A stretch of 64,000 nucleotides of DNA from Streptococcus mitis (GTDB lineage: Bacteria > Bacillota > Bacilli > Lactobacillales > Streptococcaceae): NCBI RefSeq assembly GCF_005144795.1, contig NZ_SWFJ01000003.1:1-64000 (forward strand). Reading direction: 5' to 3'. The translations under genes and the position numbers were made by a program. The notes beneath the pieces are model-generated. The model saw only the letters and a list, made by a program, of their open reading frames with translations. It did not search any database and was not told where the DNA came from. Shown here piece by piece: positions 35,838-44,863 of the stretch; position 1 is the first letter of the stretch; every line of letters begins with the position of its first letter.

Positions 35838-36716
35838 ATGCAGGGACAAATCATTAAAGCCTTGGCGGGGTTCTACTATGTAGAAAGTGATGGTCAGGTT
35901 TATCAAACACGCGCGCGTGGGAATTTCCGTAAAAAAGGCCATACTCCCTACGTTGGGGATTTGGTCGACTTTTCTGCCGAGGAAAATTCAGAGGGCTATA
36001 TCCTCAAGATTCACGAACGGAAAAATAGTCTGGTCCGTCCGCCTATTGTCAATATTGACCAAGCTGTAGTGATCATGTCTGTCAAGGAACCGGACTTCAA
36101 CAGCAATTTGCTGGATCGCTTCTTGGTTCTTTTGGAACACAAGGGCATCCATCCCATTGTCTATATTTCCAAGATGGATTTGTTGGAAGATAGAGGAGAA
36201 TTGGATTTTTATGAACAGACTTATGGTGACATCGGCTATGACTTTGTGACCAGTAAAGAGGAACTCCTGCCTTTGTTAACAGGAAAGGTTACGGTCTTTA
36301 TGGGGCAGACAGGTGTTGGGAAGTCAACTCTTCTCAATAAAATCGCACCAGACCTTAATCTTGAAACAGGAGAAATTTCAGACAGTCTGGGTCGTGGTCG
36401 TCATACCACTCGAGCTGTTAGTTTTTACAACCTTAATGGGGGTAAAATCGCGGACACACCAGGTTTTTCATCACTGGATTATGAAGTGTCAACGGCTGAA
36501 GAACTTAATCAGGCCTTTCCAGAGATTGATAGTGTCAGTCGAGACTGCAAATTCCGTACTTGTACCCATACCCACGAGCCGTCCTGTGCAGTGAAGCCAG
36601 CAGTCGAGGAGGGAGTCATTGCGTCCTTCCGTTTTGACAACTACCTGCAATTCCTTAGCGAAATTGAAAATCGTAGAGAAACCTACAAAAAAGTCAGCAA
36701 AAAAATTCCAAAATAA
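35838..36716 (+). CDS. rsgA: Ribosome small-subunit GTPase RsgA
   Basis: This circularly permuted GTPase checks late 30S subunit assembly. It has 292 residues. An N-terminal OB-fold (about 1-65) is followed by the permuted G motifs: G4-like YISKMD near 112-117, G1 [12 protein letters not shown] near 156-167, and G3 DTPGFSS near 205. A C-terminal zinc knuckle has Cys in [15 protein letters not shown] use ATG 35838, directly after the ksgA stop. The final coding region is followed within 10 nt by rpe. Confidence 0.95.
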   Translation: MQGQIIKALAGFYYVESDGQVYQTRARGNFRKKGHTPYVGDLVDFSAEENSEGYILKIHERKNSLVRPPIVNIDQAVVIMSVKEPDFNSNLLDRFLVLLEHKGIHPIVYISKMDLLEDRGELDFYEQTYGDIGYDFVTSKEELLPLLTGKVTVFMGQTGVGKSTLLNKIAPDLNLETGEISDSLGRGRHTTRAVSFYNLNGGKIADTPGFSSLDYEVSTAEELNQAFPEIDSVSRDCKFRTCTHTHEPSCAVKPAVEEGVIASFRFDNYLQFLSEIENRRETYKKVSKKIPK

Positions 36717-36726
36717 GGAGAAACCT

Positions 36727-37383
36727 ATGTCTCAATACAAGATTGCTCCGTCAATTCTGGCAGCAGATTATGCCAACTTTGAACGTGAAATCAAACGCCT
36801 AGAAGCAACTGGGGCAGAGTATGCCCATATCGATATCATGGATGGTCATTTTGTGCCACAAATCAGTTTTGGTGCGGGTGTGGTCGAATCTCTTCGTCCC
36901 CATAGCAAGATGGTCTTTGACTGCCATTTGATGGTAGCTAATCCAGAGCATCATCTGGAAGACTTTGCGCGTGCGGGAGCAGATATCATCAGCATCCATG
37001 TAGAAGCAACGCCTCATATTCATGGTGCCCTCCAAAAAATTCGTTCACTCGGTGTCAAGCCATCTGTTGTTATCAATCCTGGTACGCCTGTTGAAGCTAT
37101 CAAGCACGTCCTTCATCTAGTTGACCAAGTCCTAGTCATGACAGTTAACCCTGGATTTGGTGGTCAAGCCTTTCTGCCAGAAACCATGGATAAGGTTCGT
37201 GAGCTGGTTGCCCTTCGTGATGAAAAAGGTTTGAACTTTGAGATTGAAGTGGATGGTGGGATTGATGATAAAACGATTGCTCAAGCCAAAGAAGCTGGTG
37301 CGACCGTTTTTGTAGCAGGTTCCTATGTCTTTAAGGGAGATGTCAATGAGCGAGTACAAACTCTCAGAAAACAACTGGACTAG
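36727..37383 (+). CDS. rpe: Ribulose-phosphate 3-epimerase
   Basis: This pentose-phosphate enzyme interconverts ribulose-5-P and xylulose-5-P. It has 218 residues in a TIM barrel. Signatures are IAPSILAADYANFE, HIDIMDGHFVPQISFG with metal-binding His and Asp, and VMTVNPGFGGQ. AAGGAG lies 7 nt upstream. The next gene (thiN) begins inside its last 38 nt. Confidence 0.96.
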   Translation: MSQYKIAPSILAADYANFEREIKRLEATGAEYAHIDIMDGHFVPQISFGAGVVESLRPHSKMVFDCHLMVANPEHHLEDFARAGADIISIHVEATPHIHGALQKIRSLGVKPSVVINPGTPVEAIKHVLHLVDQVLVMTVNPGFGGQAFLPETMDKVRELVALRDEKGLNFEIEVDGGIDDKTIAQAKEAGATVFVAGSYVFKGDVNERVQTLRKQLD

Positions 37384-38008
37384 GGTTGCCGTTTTTGCAG
37401 GCGGAGACCGCGGTCATTATCGGACAGATTTTGATGCTTTTGTTGGTGTGGATAGAGGCTCGCTCTGGGTCTTGGAAGAAGATTTGCCTCTTGCTCTAGC
37501 AGTTGGAGATTTTGATTCTGTGACCGAAGAAGAGCGACAGGTGATTCAAAAACGTGCCCAGCATTTTGTTCAAGCCCGACCAGAAAAAGATGATACTGAT
37601 TTGGAATTGGCTCTCTTAACCATCTTTGAACAAAATCCTCAGGCTCAAGTCACTATTTTCGGTGCTTTGGGTGGTCGTATTGACCATATGTTGGCTAATG
37701 TCTTTCTGCCTAGTAATCCCAAGTTGGTGCCCTATATGCGCCAGATAGCGATTGAGGATGGACAAAACTTGATTACTTATTGTCCAGAAGGGACCAGTCA
37801 GCTAGAACCTCGTTCAGACTACGACTATCTAGCCTTTATGCCAGTTCGGGATAGCCAGCTGACCATTCTCGGAGCTAAGTATGAGTTGACAGAGGACAAT
37901 TTTTTCTTTAAAAAAGTGTACGCTTCTAACGAATATATAGATAGGGAAGTGTCAGTGACTTGCCCAGATGGCTATGTGGTTGTACTGCATAGCAAGGACA
38001 GGAGGTAA
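37346..38008 (+). CDS. thiN: Thiamine pyrophosphokinase
   Basis: It converts thiamine to thiamine diphosphate using ATP. It has 220 residues. Family features are FVGVDRGSLWVLEE, AVGDFDSVTEEE with the catalytic Asp pair, PEKDDTDLELAL, and the FGALGGRIDHMLANV loop. I start at ATG 37346, where GGGAG lies 6 nt upstream, giving a 38-nt overlap with rpe. No thiamine riboswitch is present, so it follows the rsgA-rpe transcript. Confidence 0.93.
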   Translation: MSEYKLSENNWTRVAVFAGGDRGHYRTDFDAFVGVDRGSLWVLEEDLPLALAVGDFDSVTEEERQVIQKRAQHFVQARPEKDDTDLELALLTIFEQNPQAQVTIFGALGGRIDHMLANVFLPSNPKLVPYMRQIAIEDGQNLITYCPEGTSQLEPRSDYDYLAFMPVRDSQLTILGAKYELTEDNFFFKKVYASNEYIDREVSVTCPDGYVVVLHSKDRR

Positions 38009-38009
38009 G

Positions 38010-39266
38010 ATGGAAAGTTTACTTGTTCTATTATTAATTGCCAACCTAGCTGGACTCTTTCTGATTTGGCAGAGGCAGGATAAGCAGGAAAAACATCTCA
38101 GTAAGAGCTTGGAGGATCAGGCAGATCACTTGTCAGACCAGTTGGATTACCGCTTTGAACAAGCCAGACAAGCCAGCCAGTTAGATCAAAAAGACTTGGA
38201 AGTAGCTGTCAGCGACCGTTTGCAAGAAGTTCGAATCGAATTGCACCAAGGTTTGACGCAAGTCCGTCAAGAAATGACAGATAGTCTCCTCCAAACTAGA
38301 GACAAGACTGACCAACGTCTCCAAGCCTTGCAGGAATCAAATGAGCAACGTCTAGAACAAATGCGCCAAACGGTCGAGGAAAAACTAGAAAAGACCTTGC
38401 AGACGCGCTTACAAGCTTCCTTTGAGACAGTTTCCAAACAACTGGAGTCTGTCAATCGTGGCCTTGGAGAAATGCAGACAGTTGCCCGTGATGTTGGAGC
38501 CCTCAATAAGGTTCTCTCAGGAACCAAGACGCGAGGGATTCTGGGGGAATTGCAACTGGGGCAAATCATCGAGGACATTATGACCCCTGCCCAGTACGAA
38601 CGAGAATATGCAACGGTTGAAAACTCCAGTGAACGAGTGGAGTATGCCATTAAGTTGCCTGGACAGGGTGACCAGGAATATGTCTACTTACCGATTGACT
38701 CCAAGTTTCCACTGGCAGATTATTATCGCTTAGAAGAAGCCTATGAAGCGGGTGACAAGGACGAGATCGAACGCTGTCGTAAGTCACTCTTAGCAAGCGT
38801 CAAGCGCTTTGCCAAGGATATTAGGAACAAGTACATAGCACCACCTCGGACGACCAATTTTGGAGTTTTGTTTGTTCCGACAGAAGGGCTCTACTCAGAA
38901 ATCGTCCGCAATCCGGTCTTCTTTGATGATTTGAGACGGGAAGAGCAGATTATTGTTGCAGGTCCAAGTACCCTGTCAGCTCTGCTCAATTCCCTATCAG
39001 TTGGATTCAAAACTCTCAATATCCAAAAGAGTGCCGACCATATCAGCAAGACTCTTGCTAGCGTCAAGACTGAGTTTAGCAAGTTTGGTGGTATTCTGGT
39101 CAAGGCACAAAAGCATCTTCAACATGCCTCTGGCAATATTGATGAATTATTAAACCGTCGCACTACAGCTATCGAGCGAACGCTCCGTCACATTGAGTTG
39201 TCAGAAGGTGAGCCTGAGCTTGATCTACTCCATTTCCAAGAAAATGAGGAAGAATATGAAGATTAG
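38010..39266 (+). CDS. rmuC: RmuC-family DNA recombination protein
   Basis: This 418-residue protein limits DNA inversions in E. coli; its biochemical role is unproven. The first 22 residues form a membrane anchor (MESLLVLLLIANLAGLFLIW). A long coiled coil (about 25-170) is rich in Gln, Glu and Leu. The nuclease-like domain (about 170-390) includes SGTKTRGILGELQLGQII and the YLPIDSKFPLADYYRL motif. It starts 1 nt after thiN. Confidence 0.93.
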   Translation: MESLLVLLLIANLAGLFLIWQRQDKQEKHLSKSLEDQADHLSDQLDYRFEQARQASQLDQKDLEVAVSDRLQEVRIELHQGLTQVRQEMTDSLLQTRDKTDQRLQALQESNEQRLEQMRQTVEEKLEKTLQTRLQASFETVSKQLESVNRGLGEMQTVARDVGALNKVLSGTKTRGILGELQLGQIIEDIMTPAQYEREYATVENSSERVEYAIKLPGQGDQEYVYLPIDSKFPLADYYRLEEAYEAGDKDEIERCRKSLLASVKRFAKDIRNKYIAPPRTTNFGVLFVPTEGLYSEIVRNPVFFDDLRREEQIIVAGPSTLSALLNSLSVGFKTLNIQKSADHISKTLASVKTEFSKFGGILVKAQKHLQHASGNIDELLNRRTTAIERTLRHIELSEGEPELDLLHFQENEEEYED

Positions 39267-40197
39267 TCACATGAAAAAAGATGAGCTGTTTGAAGGCTTT
39301 TACCTAATCAAATCAGCTGACCTGAGGCAAACTAGAGCTGGGAAAAACTACCTAGCCTTTACCTTCCAAGATGATAGTGGCGAGATTGAAGGGAAACTCT
39401 GGGATGCCCAACCTCATAATGTTGAGGCCTTTACAGCAGGTAAGGTTGTCCACATGAAAGGACGCCGAGAAGTTTATAACAACACCCCTCAGGTTAACCA
39501 AATTACTCTCCGCCTGCCTCAACCTGGTGAACCCAATGACCCAGCTGATTTCAAGGTCAAGTCACCAGTTGATGTCAAGGAAATCCGTGACTACATGTCG
39601 CAAATGATTTTTAAAATTGAAAATCCTGTTTGGCAACGGATTGTCCGAAAGCTCTACACCAAGTATGATAAGGAATTTTACTCCTATCCAGCTGCCAAGA
39701 CTAATCACCATGCCTTTGAAACGGGTTTGGCTTATCATACGGCGACCATGGTGCGTTTGGCAGATGCTATTAGTGAAGTCTATCCTCAGCTCAATAAGAA
39801 CCTGCTCTATGCAGGGATTATGCTGCATGACTTGGCTAAGGTCATTGAGTTGACGGGGCCAGACCAGACTGAGTATACAGTGCGAGGCAATCTTCTTGGA
39901 CATATCGCTCTGATTGATAGCGAAATTACTAAGACAGTGATGGAACTCGGTATCGATGATACCAAGGAAGAAGTCGTTCTGCTCCGCCACGTCATCCTCA
40001 GTCACCATGGCTTACTTGAGTATGGAAGTCCAGTCCGTCCACGCATTATGGAAGCAGAGATTATCCATATGATTGACAATCTAGATGCTAGTATGATGAT
40101 GATGTCAACAGCTCTTGCTTTGGTAGACAAAGGAGAGATGACCAATAAAATCTTCGCTATGGACAATCGTTCCTTCTATAAACCAGATTTAGATTAA
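39256..40197 (+). CDS. yhaM: 3'-5' exoribonuclease YhaM (Cbf1-like)
   Basis: It trims RNA from the 3' end. It has 313 residues. An N-terminal OB-fold (about 10-90, YLAFTFQDDSGEIEGKLWD) is followed by an HD domain with His in NHHAFETGLAYH, the MLHDLAK His-Asp pair near 190, and ILSHHGLLEYG near 250. I start at ATG 39256 with GAGGAAG upstream, overlapping the rmuC stop by 11 nt. In pneumococcus this enzyme (Cbf1) trims small RNAs and other transcripts. Confidence 0.93.
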   Translation: MKISHMKKDELFEGFYLIKSADLRQTRAGKNYLAFTFQDDSGEIEGKLWDAQPHNVEAFTAGKVVHMKGRREVYNNTPQVNQITLRLPQPGEPNDPADFKVKSPVDVKEIRDYMSQMIFKIENPVWQRIVRKLYTKYDKEFYSYPAAKTNHHAFETGLAYHTATMVRLADAISEVYPQLNKNLLYAGIMLHDLAKVIELTGPDQTEYTVRGNLLGHIALIDSEITKTVMELGIDDTKEEVVLLRHVILSHHGLLEYGSPVRPRIMEAEIIHMIDNLDASMMMMSTALALVDKGEMTNKIFAMDNRSFYKPDLD

Positions 40198-40205
40198 TAA
40201 TTTAA

Positions 40206-40246
40206 GAAAAACGAGCATTTTTTAGGATAAGAATGTTCGTTTTTTT
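40206..40246 (+). terminator. Terminator of the rsgA-yhaM gene run
   Basis: AAAACGAGCATT (40207-40218) pairs with AATGTTCGTTTT (40232-40243), one G-T pair, followed by T's. Confidence 0.85.
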
Positions 40247-40255
40247 ATGTGAATA

Positions 40256-40264
40256 TGGTATAAT
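40256..40264 (+). promoter_or_regulatory. purR extended -10
   Basis: TG (40256-40257), G, TATAAT (40259-40264), 38 nt before the chosen start. No PurBox is seen here. Confidence 0.65.
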
Positions 40265-40302
40265 AGATAAAATATCAAAATTAAATGAAGTGGGAAATAG
40301 AA

Positions 40303-41130
40303 ATGAAATTAAGAAGAAGTGATCGGATGGTTGTCATTTCCAACTATTTGATTAATAATCCTTATAAACTAACTAGTCTCAATACTTTTGCTGAAAAGTA
40401 TGAATCTGCTAAATCATCCATCTCAGAAGATATCGTGATTATCAAACGAGCCTTTGAGGAAATTGAAATTGGTCATATCCAGACAGTAACTGGTGCTGGT
40501 GGTGGTGTCATTTTCACACCATCAATCTCAAACCATGATGCCAAGGAAATGGTTGAAGATTTGCGTGCCAAGTTGTCAGAAAGTGACCGTATCTTGCCAG
40601 GTGGCTATATCTACCTGTCTGATTTGCTTAGTACACCAGCCATCTTGAAAAATATTGGTCGTATTATTGCCAAGAGCTTTATGGACCAAAAGATTGATGC
40701 GGTTATGACAGTAGCGACCAAGGGGGTTCCACTTGCAAATGCAGTTGCCAATGTCCTCAATGTTCCTTTTGTTATTGTGCGCCGTGACCTGAAAATTACC
40801 GAAGGTTCAACTGTCAGCGTCAACTATGTTTCAGGTTCAAGTGGTGACCGTATTGAGAAAATGTTCCTTTCAAAACGCAGTCTCAAGGCAGGAAGTCGTG
40901 TCTTGATTGTGGATGACTTCTTGAAAGGCGGAGGAACTGTCAACGGGATGATCAGTCTCTTGCGTGAGTTTGATTCAGAATTGGCAGGTGTAGCGGTCTT
41001 TGCGGACAATGCCCAAGAAGAACGTGAAAAGCAGTTTGACTACAAGTCACTCTTGAAGGTAACCAATATTGATGTCAAGAACCAAACTATCGATGTTGAG
41101 GTTGGTAATATCTTTGACGAAGATAAATAA
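40303..41130 (+). CDS. purR: Purine operon regulator PurR
   Basis: This PRPP-sensing transcription factor belongs to the Gram-positive PurR family, 275 residues. An N-terminal winged helix (KLRRSDRMVVISNYLINNP) precedes a phosphoribosyltransferase-like domain with the PRPP loop VLIVDDFLKGGGTVNG near 195-210. It represses purine genes in Bacillus and activates them in Lactococcus. I start at ATG 40303; the upstream ATG 18 nt earlier has no ribosome site. Confidence 0.94.
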   Translation: MKLRRSDRMVVISNYLINNPYKLTSLNTFAEKYESAKSSISEDIVIIKRAFEEIEIGHIQTVTGAGGGVIFTPSISNHDAKEMVEDLRAKLSESDRILPGGYIYLSDLLSTPAILKNIGRIIAKSFMDQKIDAVMTVATKGVPLANAVANVLNVPFVIVRRDLKITEGSTVSVNYVSGSSGDRIEKMFLSKRSLKAGSRVLIVDDFLKGGGTVNGMISLLREFDSELAGVAVFADNAQEEREKQFDYKSLLKVTNIDVKNQTIDVEVGNIFDEDK

Positions 41131-41141
41131 GAGATAGAACT

Positions 41142-41175
41142 AAAGGTTGGAACGATTGTCCCAGCCTTTCTTTGC
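41142..41175 (+). terminator. purR terminator
   Basis: AAAGGTTGG (41142-41150) pairs with CCAGCCTTT (41161-41169) with one G-T pair, followed by CTTTG. It is a moderate T-run. Confidence 0.65.
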
Positions 41176-41196
41176 AAATAGAATAGAAGGAAGCTT

Positions 41197-42447
41197 ATGA
41201 AGACACCATTTATCAATAAAGAAGACTTAGAAGCGATTGTTGCTGAGTTCCCGACTCCCTTTCACTTGTATGATGAGAAGGGGATTCGTGAAAAGGCAAG
41301 ATCCGTCAACCAAGCATTTTCGTGGAACAAGGGCTTTAAGGAATATTTTGCAGTTAAGGCTACTCCAACCCCAGCTATTTTGAAAATTCTCCAAGAGGAA
41401 GGCTGTGGCGTGGACTGCTCTAGTTATGTAGAACTTTTGATGAGCCATAAACTGGATTTCCCTGGTTCTGAGATTATGTTCTCTTCAAACAACACACCAG
41501 ATAAGGAATACGCCTATGCGCGTGAATTGGGTGCGACGATTAACTTGGATGCCTTTGAAGATATTGAACATCTAGAGCTTGCAGCAGGTATTCCAGAAAT
41601 CATCTCTTGTCGTTACAATCCTGGAGGCGTTTTTGAGCTAGGAACAGATATCATGGACAATCCTGGAGAAGCCAAGTTTGGCATGACTAAGGACCAGCTC
41701 TTTGAAGCCTTTGCCATCTTGAAGGAAAAAGGAGCCAAGACTTTTGGGATTCACTCCTTCCTAGCGTCCAATACCGTGACCCATCTCTATTATCCAGAGT
41801 TGGCGCGTCAGCTTTTTGAATTGGCTGTTGAAATCAAGGAAAAGTTGGGTATTTCGCTAGACTTTATCAATCTTTCTGGCGGTATTGGTGTTAACTATCG
41901 TCCTGAGCAGGAGCCAAATGATATTGCTTTGATTGGTGAGGGGGTTCGTAAGGTGTATGAAGAGGTTCTTACGCCAGCAGGTCTTGCTCAGGTTAAGATT
42001 TTCACCGAATTGGGTCGTTTTATGCTAGCCCCTCACGGTGCTTTGATCACAAGAGTCACTCATAAGAAGAGAACTTACCGTACCTATCTAGGTGTGGATG
42101 CGTCAGCAGTCAACCTCATGCGTCCGGCTATGTACGGAGCTTACCATCATATTACTAACGTGACCCATCCAGATGGACCAGCTGAAGTGGTAGATGTGGT
42201 TGGTTCACTCTGTGAAAACAATGATAAATTTGCAGTGAATCGCGAACTGCCTCATACAGAAATCGGTGATTTGCTGGTAATTCATGATACAGGTGCCCAC
42301 GGTTTTTCAATGGGCTATCAGTACAATGCTAAACTTCGTTCTGCGGAAATCCTTTATACTGAAGAAGGAAAAGCCCGTCAAATCCGCCGTGCAGAGCGTC
42401 CTGAGGACTATTTTGCAACCTTGTATGGTTTTGATTTTGAAGAATAA
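41197..42447 (+). CDS. lysA: Diaminopimelate decarboxylase
   Basis: This PLP enzyme of the alanine-racemase fold (group IV decarboxylases) makes lysine from meso-diaminopimelate. It has 416 residues. PLP-lysine is Lys-54 in YFAVKATPTP. The SGGIGVNYRP loop binds phosphate, and the active-site Cys of the partner subunit is in GSLCENNDKF. A carboxynorspermidine decarboxylase is the main alternative within this fold; the length and the C-terminal motif fit LysA better. It has an AAGGAAG ribosome site. Confidence 0.85.
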   Translation: MKTPFINKEDLEAIVAEFPTPFHLYDEKGIREKARSVNQAFSWNKGFKEYFAVKATPTPAILKILQEEGCGVDCSSYVELLMSHKLDFPGSEIMFSSNNTPDKEYAYARELGATINLDAFEDIEHLELAAGIPEIISCRYNPGGVFELGTDIMDNPGEAKFGMTKDQLFEAFAILKEKGAKTFGIHSFLASNTVTHLYYPELARQLFELAVEIKEKLGISLDFINLSGGIGVNYRPEQEPNDIALIGEGVRKVYEEVLTPAGLAQVKIFTELGRFMLAPHGALITRVTHKKRTYRTYLGVDASAVNLMRPAMYGAYHHITNVTHPDGPAEVVDVVGSLCENNDKFAVNRELPHTEIGDLLVIHDTGAHGFSMGYQYNAKLRSAEILYTEEGKARQIRRAERPEDYFATLYGFDFEE

Positions 42448-42510
42448 TCTGAGAATTAATTGAAAATGAAATTGAAAAACAGATTGCTTTCTAAAAAATA
42501 GACAAAAATC

Positions 42511-42538
42511 TTGTTTTTCCTTCAAGTCATGATATAAT
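42511..42538 (+). promoter_or_regulatory. pflA promoter
   Basis: TTGTTT (42511-42516), a 16-nt spacer, TATAAT (42533-42538) with TG at 42530 giving an extended -10. Confidence 0.75.
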
Positions 42539-42544
42539 AAAACT

Positions 42545-42558
42545 ATAAAACGTTTTCA
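42545..42558. promoter_or_regulatory. cre site at the pflA transcription start
   Basis: ATAAAACGTTTTCA keeps the full AAACGTTTTC core and matches 12 of 14 positions of the CcpA operator. It lies at about +1 to +14, a roadblock position. Confidence 0.6.
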
Positions 42559-42572
42559 AGGAAGGTAACGAT

Positions 42573-43367
42573 ATGTCTGAAGAAACAATTGATTATGGAC
42601 AAGTGACAGGAATGGTGCATTCGACAGAAAGCTTTGGGTCAGTAGATGGACCTGGTATTCGCTTTATTGTCTTTTTGCAGGGCTGTCACATGCGTTGCCA
42701 GTATTGCCACAACCCGGATACTTGGGCCATGGAGTCCAATAAATCACGTGAACGGACGGTAGATGATGTCTTGACAGAGGCCTTGCGCTATCGCGGTTTC
42801 TGGGGAAATAAGGGTGGGATTACAGTCAGTGGAGGAGAAGCCCTCTTGCAGATTGATTTCCTGATTGCTCTCTTTACCAAGGCCAAAGAACACGGAATCC
42901 ACTGTACCTTGGATACCTGTGCCCTTCCATTCCGTAATAAACCACGTTACCTTGAAAAGTTTGACAAACTCATGGCTGTCACTGACTTGGTTCTCTTAGA
43001 TATCAAGGAAATCAACGAAGAACAGCACAAGATTGTTACTAGCCAAACCAATAAAAATATCTTGGCTTGTGCCCAGTATCTATCAGATATTGGAAAACCT
43101 GTCTGGATTCGCCACGTGCTAGTCCCAGGATTGACAGACAGAGATGATGACTTGATTGAACTTGGTAAGTTCGTTAAGACCCTCAAAAATGTTGATAAGT
43201 TTGAAATTCTACCTTATCACACCATGGGTGAGTTCAAATGGCGTGAATTGGGAATTCCTTATTCCCTCGAAGGGGTCAAACCACCAACAGCAGACCGCGT
43301 CAAGAACGCTAAAAAACTCATGGATACCGAAAGTTATCAAGACTATATGAAACGTGTACATGGATAA
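42573..43367 (+). CDS. pflA: Pyruvate formate-lyase activating enzyme
   Basis: This radical-SAM enzyme installs the glycyl radical on pyruvate formate-lyase, enabling anaerobic formate and ethanol production. It has 264 residues. The [4Fe-4S] motif Cys-38, Cys-42, Cys-45 lies in QGCHMRCQYCHNP. The SAM-binding SGGEALLQ follows near 90. The ribosome site is AAGGAAGG. The pfl gene is not in this window. A cre at its transcription start links it to CcpA. Confidence 0.96.
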   Translation: MSEETIDYGQVTGMVHSTESFGSVDGPGIRFIVFLQGCHMRCQYCHNPDTWAMESNKSRERTVDDVLTEALRYRGFWGNKGGITVSGGEALLQIDFLIALFTKAKEHGIHCTLDTCALPFRNKPRYLEKFDKLMAVTDLVLLDIKEINEEQHKIVTSQTNKNILACAQYLSDIGKPVWIRHVLVPGLTDRDDDLIELGKFVKTLKNVDKFEILPYHTMGEFKWRELGIPYSLEGVKPPTADRVKNAKKLMDTESYQDYMKRVHG

Positions 43368-43372
43368 AAAAG

Positions 43373-43399
43373 AAGCCTGATGGAAACATCGGGCTTTTG
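43373..43399 (+). terminator. pflA terminator
   Basis: AAGCCTGATG, GAAA tetraloop, CATCGGGCTT with one G-T pair, then TT. A BOX repeat starts at once, cutting the T-run short. Confidence 0.75.
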
Positions 43400-43503
43400 A
43401 TACTCAATGAAAATCAAAGAGTAAACTAGGAAGCTAGCCGCAGGCTGTACTTGAGTACGGCAAGGCGAAGCTGACGTGGTTTGAAGAGACTTTCGAAGAG
43501 TAT
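43400..43503 (-). repeat. BOX element, A-C type
   Basis: It runs from ATACTCAATGAAAATCAAAG to GACTTTCGAAGAGTAT, with no boxB. It lies between convergent pflA and yidC2. Confidence 0.9.
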
Positions 43504-43510
43504 GACTTGC

Positions 43511-43543
43511 AAAAAAGACTTAGCAAACCAGCTAAGCCTTTTT
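43511..43543 (-). terminator. yidC2 terminator
   Basis: On the minus strand GGCTTAGC and GCTAAGTC pair around a 6-nt loop, with A's before and TTTTTT after. Confidence 0.8.
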
Positions 43544-43547
43544 CTTC

Positions 43548-44474
43548 TTATCTCGAACGTTGTTTTCCAGCGTTGCGATTTTTGTGTTTTTTCTTGCTTG
43601 TGATAGCAGTTGGTTGTTCAGGGGTAACGTCTTTTCGTCCACTTGGTGTAGAGAAAGCACGTGCTTTTGGTGGGTTCTTGGCTAGTTCTTCACGGACTTT
43701 TTTGCGAAGTTTTGGACGAACGATATAGTTGACGATAAACTGTTGGAGAATCATCATGAAACCACCGACAACCCAGTAAAGAGTAACACTGGCTGGTGAG
43801 AAGAGGGAGAAGACGACGATCATGAGTGGGCTCATGTAAATCATTTTCTTAAGTTGTTCACGTTGCATTTCATCTTCTACTCCGTGAAGTGAAAGGAGCG
43901 ATTGAAGATAGTAAAGAATACCAGCAAAGGCAACCAAAATCATACTTGGAGAACCTAGAGGAATTCCTAGGTAGCTTGCTTGAGCAACACCTTCAGTATG
44001 TTGGGCAGCAAAGTAGATAGCAGAGAAGAAAGGCATTTGAAGGAGTACAGGGAAACATCCTACACCACCAAACATGCTGATGCCGTGCTCTTTTTGAGCG
44101 GCAAAGAGAGCTTGTTGGGCTTCGAGTTTTTCTTCTTGAGTAGTTGCTTCTTTGAGACGTGTTTGGTGTGGCTCAAGGACGTGCTTGAGGGCGTTCATCT
44201 TTTCAGAGTGAAATGTTGCCTTCCATGATTGGTAGATACCAAGTGGCAAGATAATCAAGCGAACAATAATGGTTACGATGATGATACCAACCCCAAAACC
44301 AAGCCCCTTGTCATTGGCGAAGTACTTGATAGCTTCAGCCATAGGAGCTCCAATCGTATTCCAAATAAATCCTGTTGGCTGGCCTGTGGCTTTATCGACA
44401 TTGACACAGCCAGTTAAGACTAGCAACATAGCCACTCCCATAGCTGAGAGTGCAAAACGTTTAATAGATTTCAC
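43548..44474 (-). CDS. yidC2: Membrane protein insertase YidC (second copy type, YidC2)
   Basis: This insertase helps membrane proteins fold into the lipid bilayer. It has 308 residues. The lipoprotein signal peptide ends LLVLTGC, and five membrane segments follow. The basic C-terminal tail (KLRKKVREELAKN, then a Lys/Arg-rich end KKKHKNRNAGKQRSR) is the ribosome-contacting tail of the YidC2/OxaA class. The start codon is GTG with AGAAGGA 8 nt upstream. It lies downstream of acyP on the same strand. Confidence 0.93.
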   Translation of the reverse strand: MKSIKRFALSAMGVAMLLVLTGCVNVDKATGQPTGFIWNTIGAPMAEAIKYFANDKGLGFGVGIIIVTIIVRLIILPLGIYQSWKATFHSEKMNALKHVLEPHQTRLKEATTQEEKLEAQQALFAAQKEHGISMFGGVGCFPVLLQMPFFSAIYFAAQHTEGVAQASYLGIPLGSPSMILVAFAGILYYLQSLLSLHGVEDEMQREQLKKMIYMSPLMIVVFSLFSPASVTLYWVVGGFMMILQQFIVNYIVRPKLRKKVREELAKNPPKARAFSTPSGRKDVTPEQPTAITSKKKHKNRNAGKQRSR

Positions 44475-44551
44475 TGTTTTTATTCCTTCTTTAAAAATTA
44501 TACCTTTCTATTCTACTGTTTTTTTACAAAATATACAATAGTTCTAGAGAC

Positions 44552-44830
44552 CTAATTTGCGATTTTAAAGTCAGGGTAAGGAGGAAAGTTGCTCAGTTTG
44601 ACATCTAAGTAGCTGACTTTTGAAAAAGGTGTGGGTCCTTTTCGGATTTCTTGGATAAATTTTGCCATGATAGCAGATGAGTCTGCTTGGGCTAAGATTT
44701 CGACTGTGCCATCGTCGTTATTCCATACCCGACCTGTGATGCCACCAATTTCAAGTGCCAGGCTGTAAACACCCCAACGAAAGCCGACTCCCTGCACCCT
44801 ACCTTGGGCAATCATTCTAACCTTTTGCAT
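44552..44830 (-). CDS. acyP: Acylphosphatase
   Basis: This small hydrolase of acyl phosphates has 92 residues. The phosphate cradle and catalytic Arg lie in GRVQGVGFRWGVY, and the catalytic Asn lies in GRVWNNDDGTVEI. AAAGGGG lies upstream. It diverges from the rRNA methyltransferase gene, with only 33 nt between the start codons. Confidence 0.95.
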   Translation of the reverse strand: MQKVRMIAQGRVQGVGFRWGVYSLALEIGGITGRVWNNDDGTVEILAQADSSAIMAKFIQEIRKGPTPFSKVSYLDVKLSNFPPYPDFKIAN

Positions 44831-44848
44831 ACCAAACCCCTTTGATTG

Positions 44849-44857
44849 TGTTATAAT
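44849..44857 (+). promoter_or_regulatory. Extended -10 predicting a leaderless rRNA methyltransferase mRNA
   Basis: TG (44849-44850), T, TATAAT (44852-44857), then only 6 nt before the ATG at 44864. No ribosome site is present. Confidence 0.75.
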
Positions 44858-44863
44858 ATTTCT

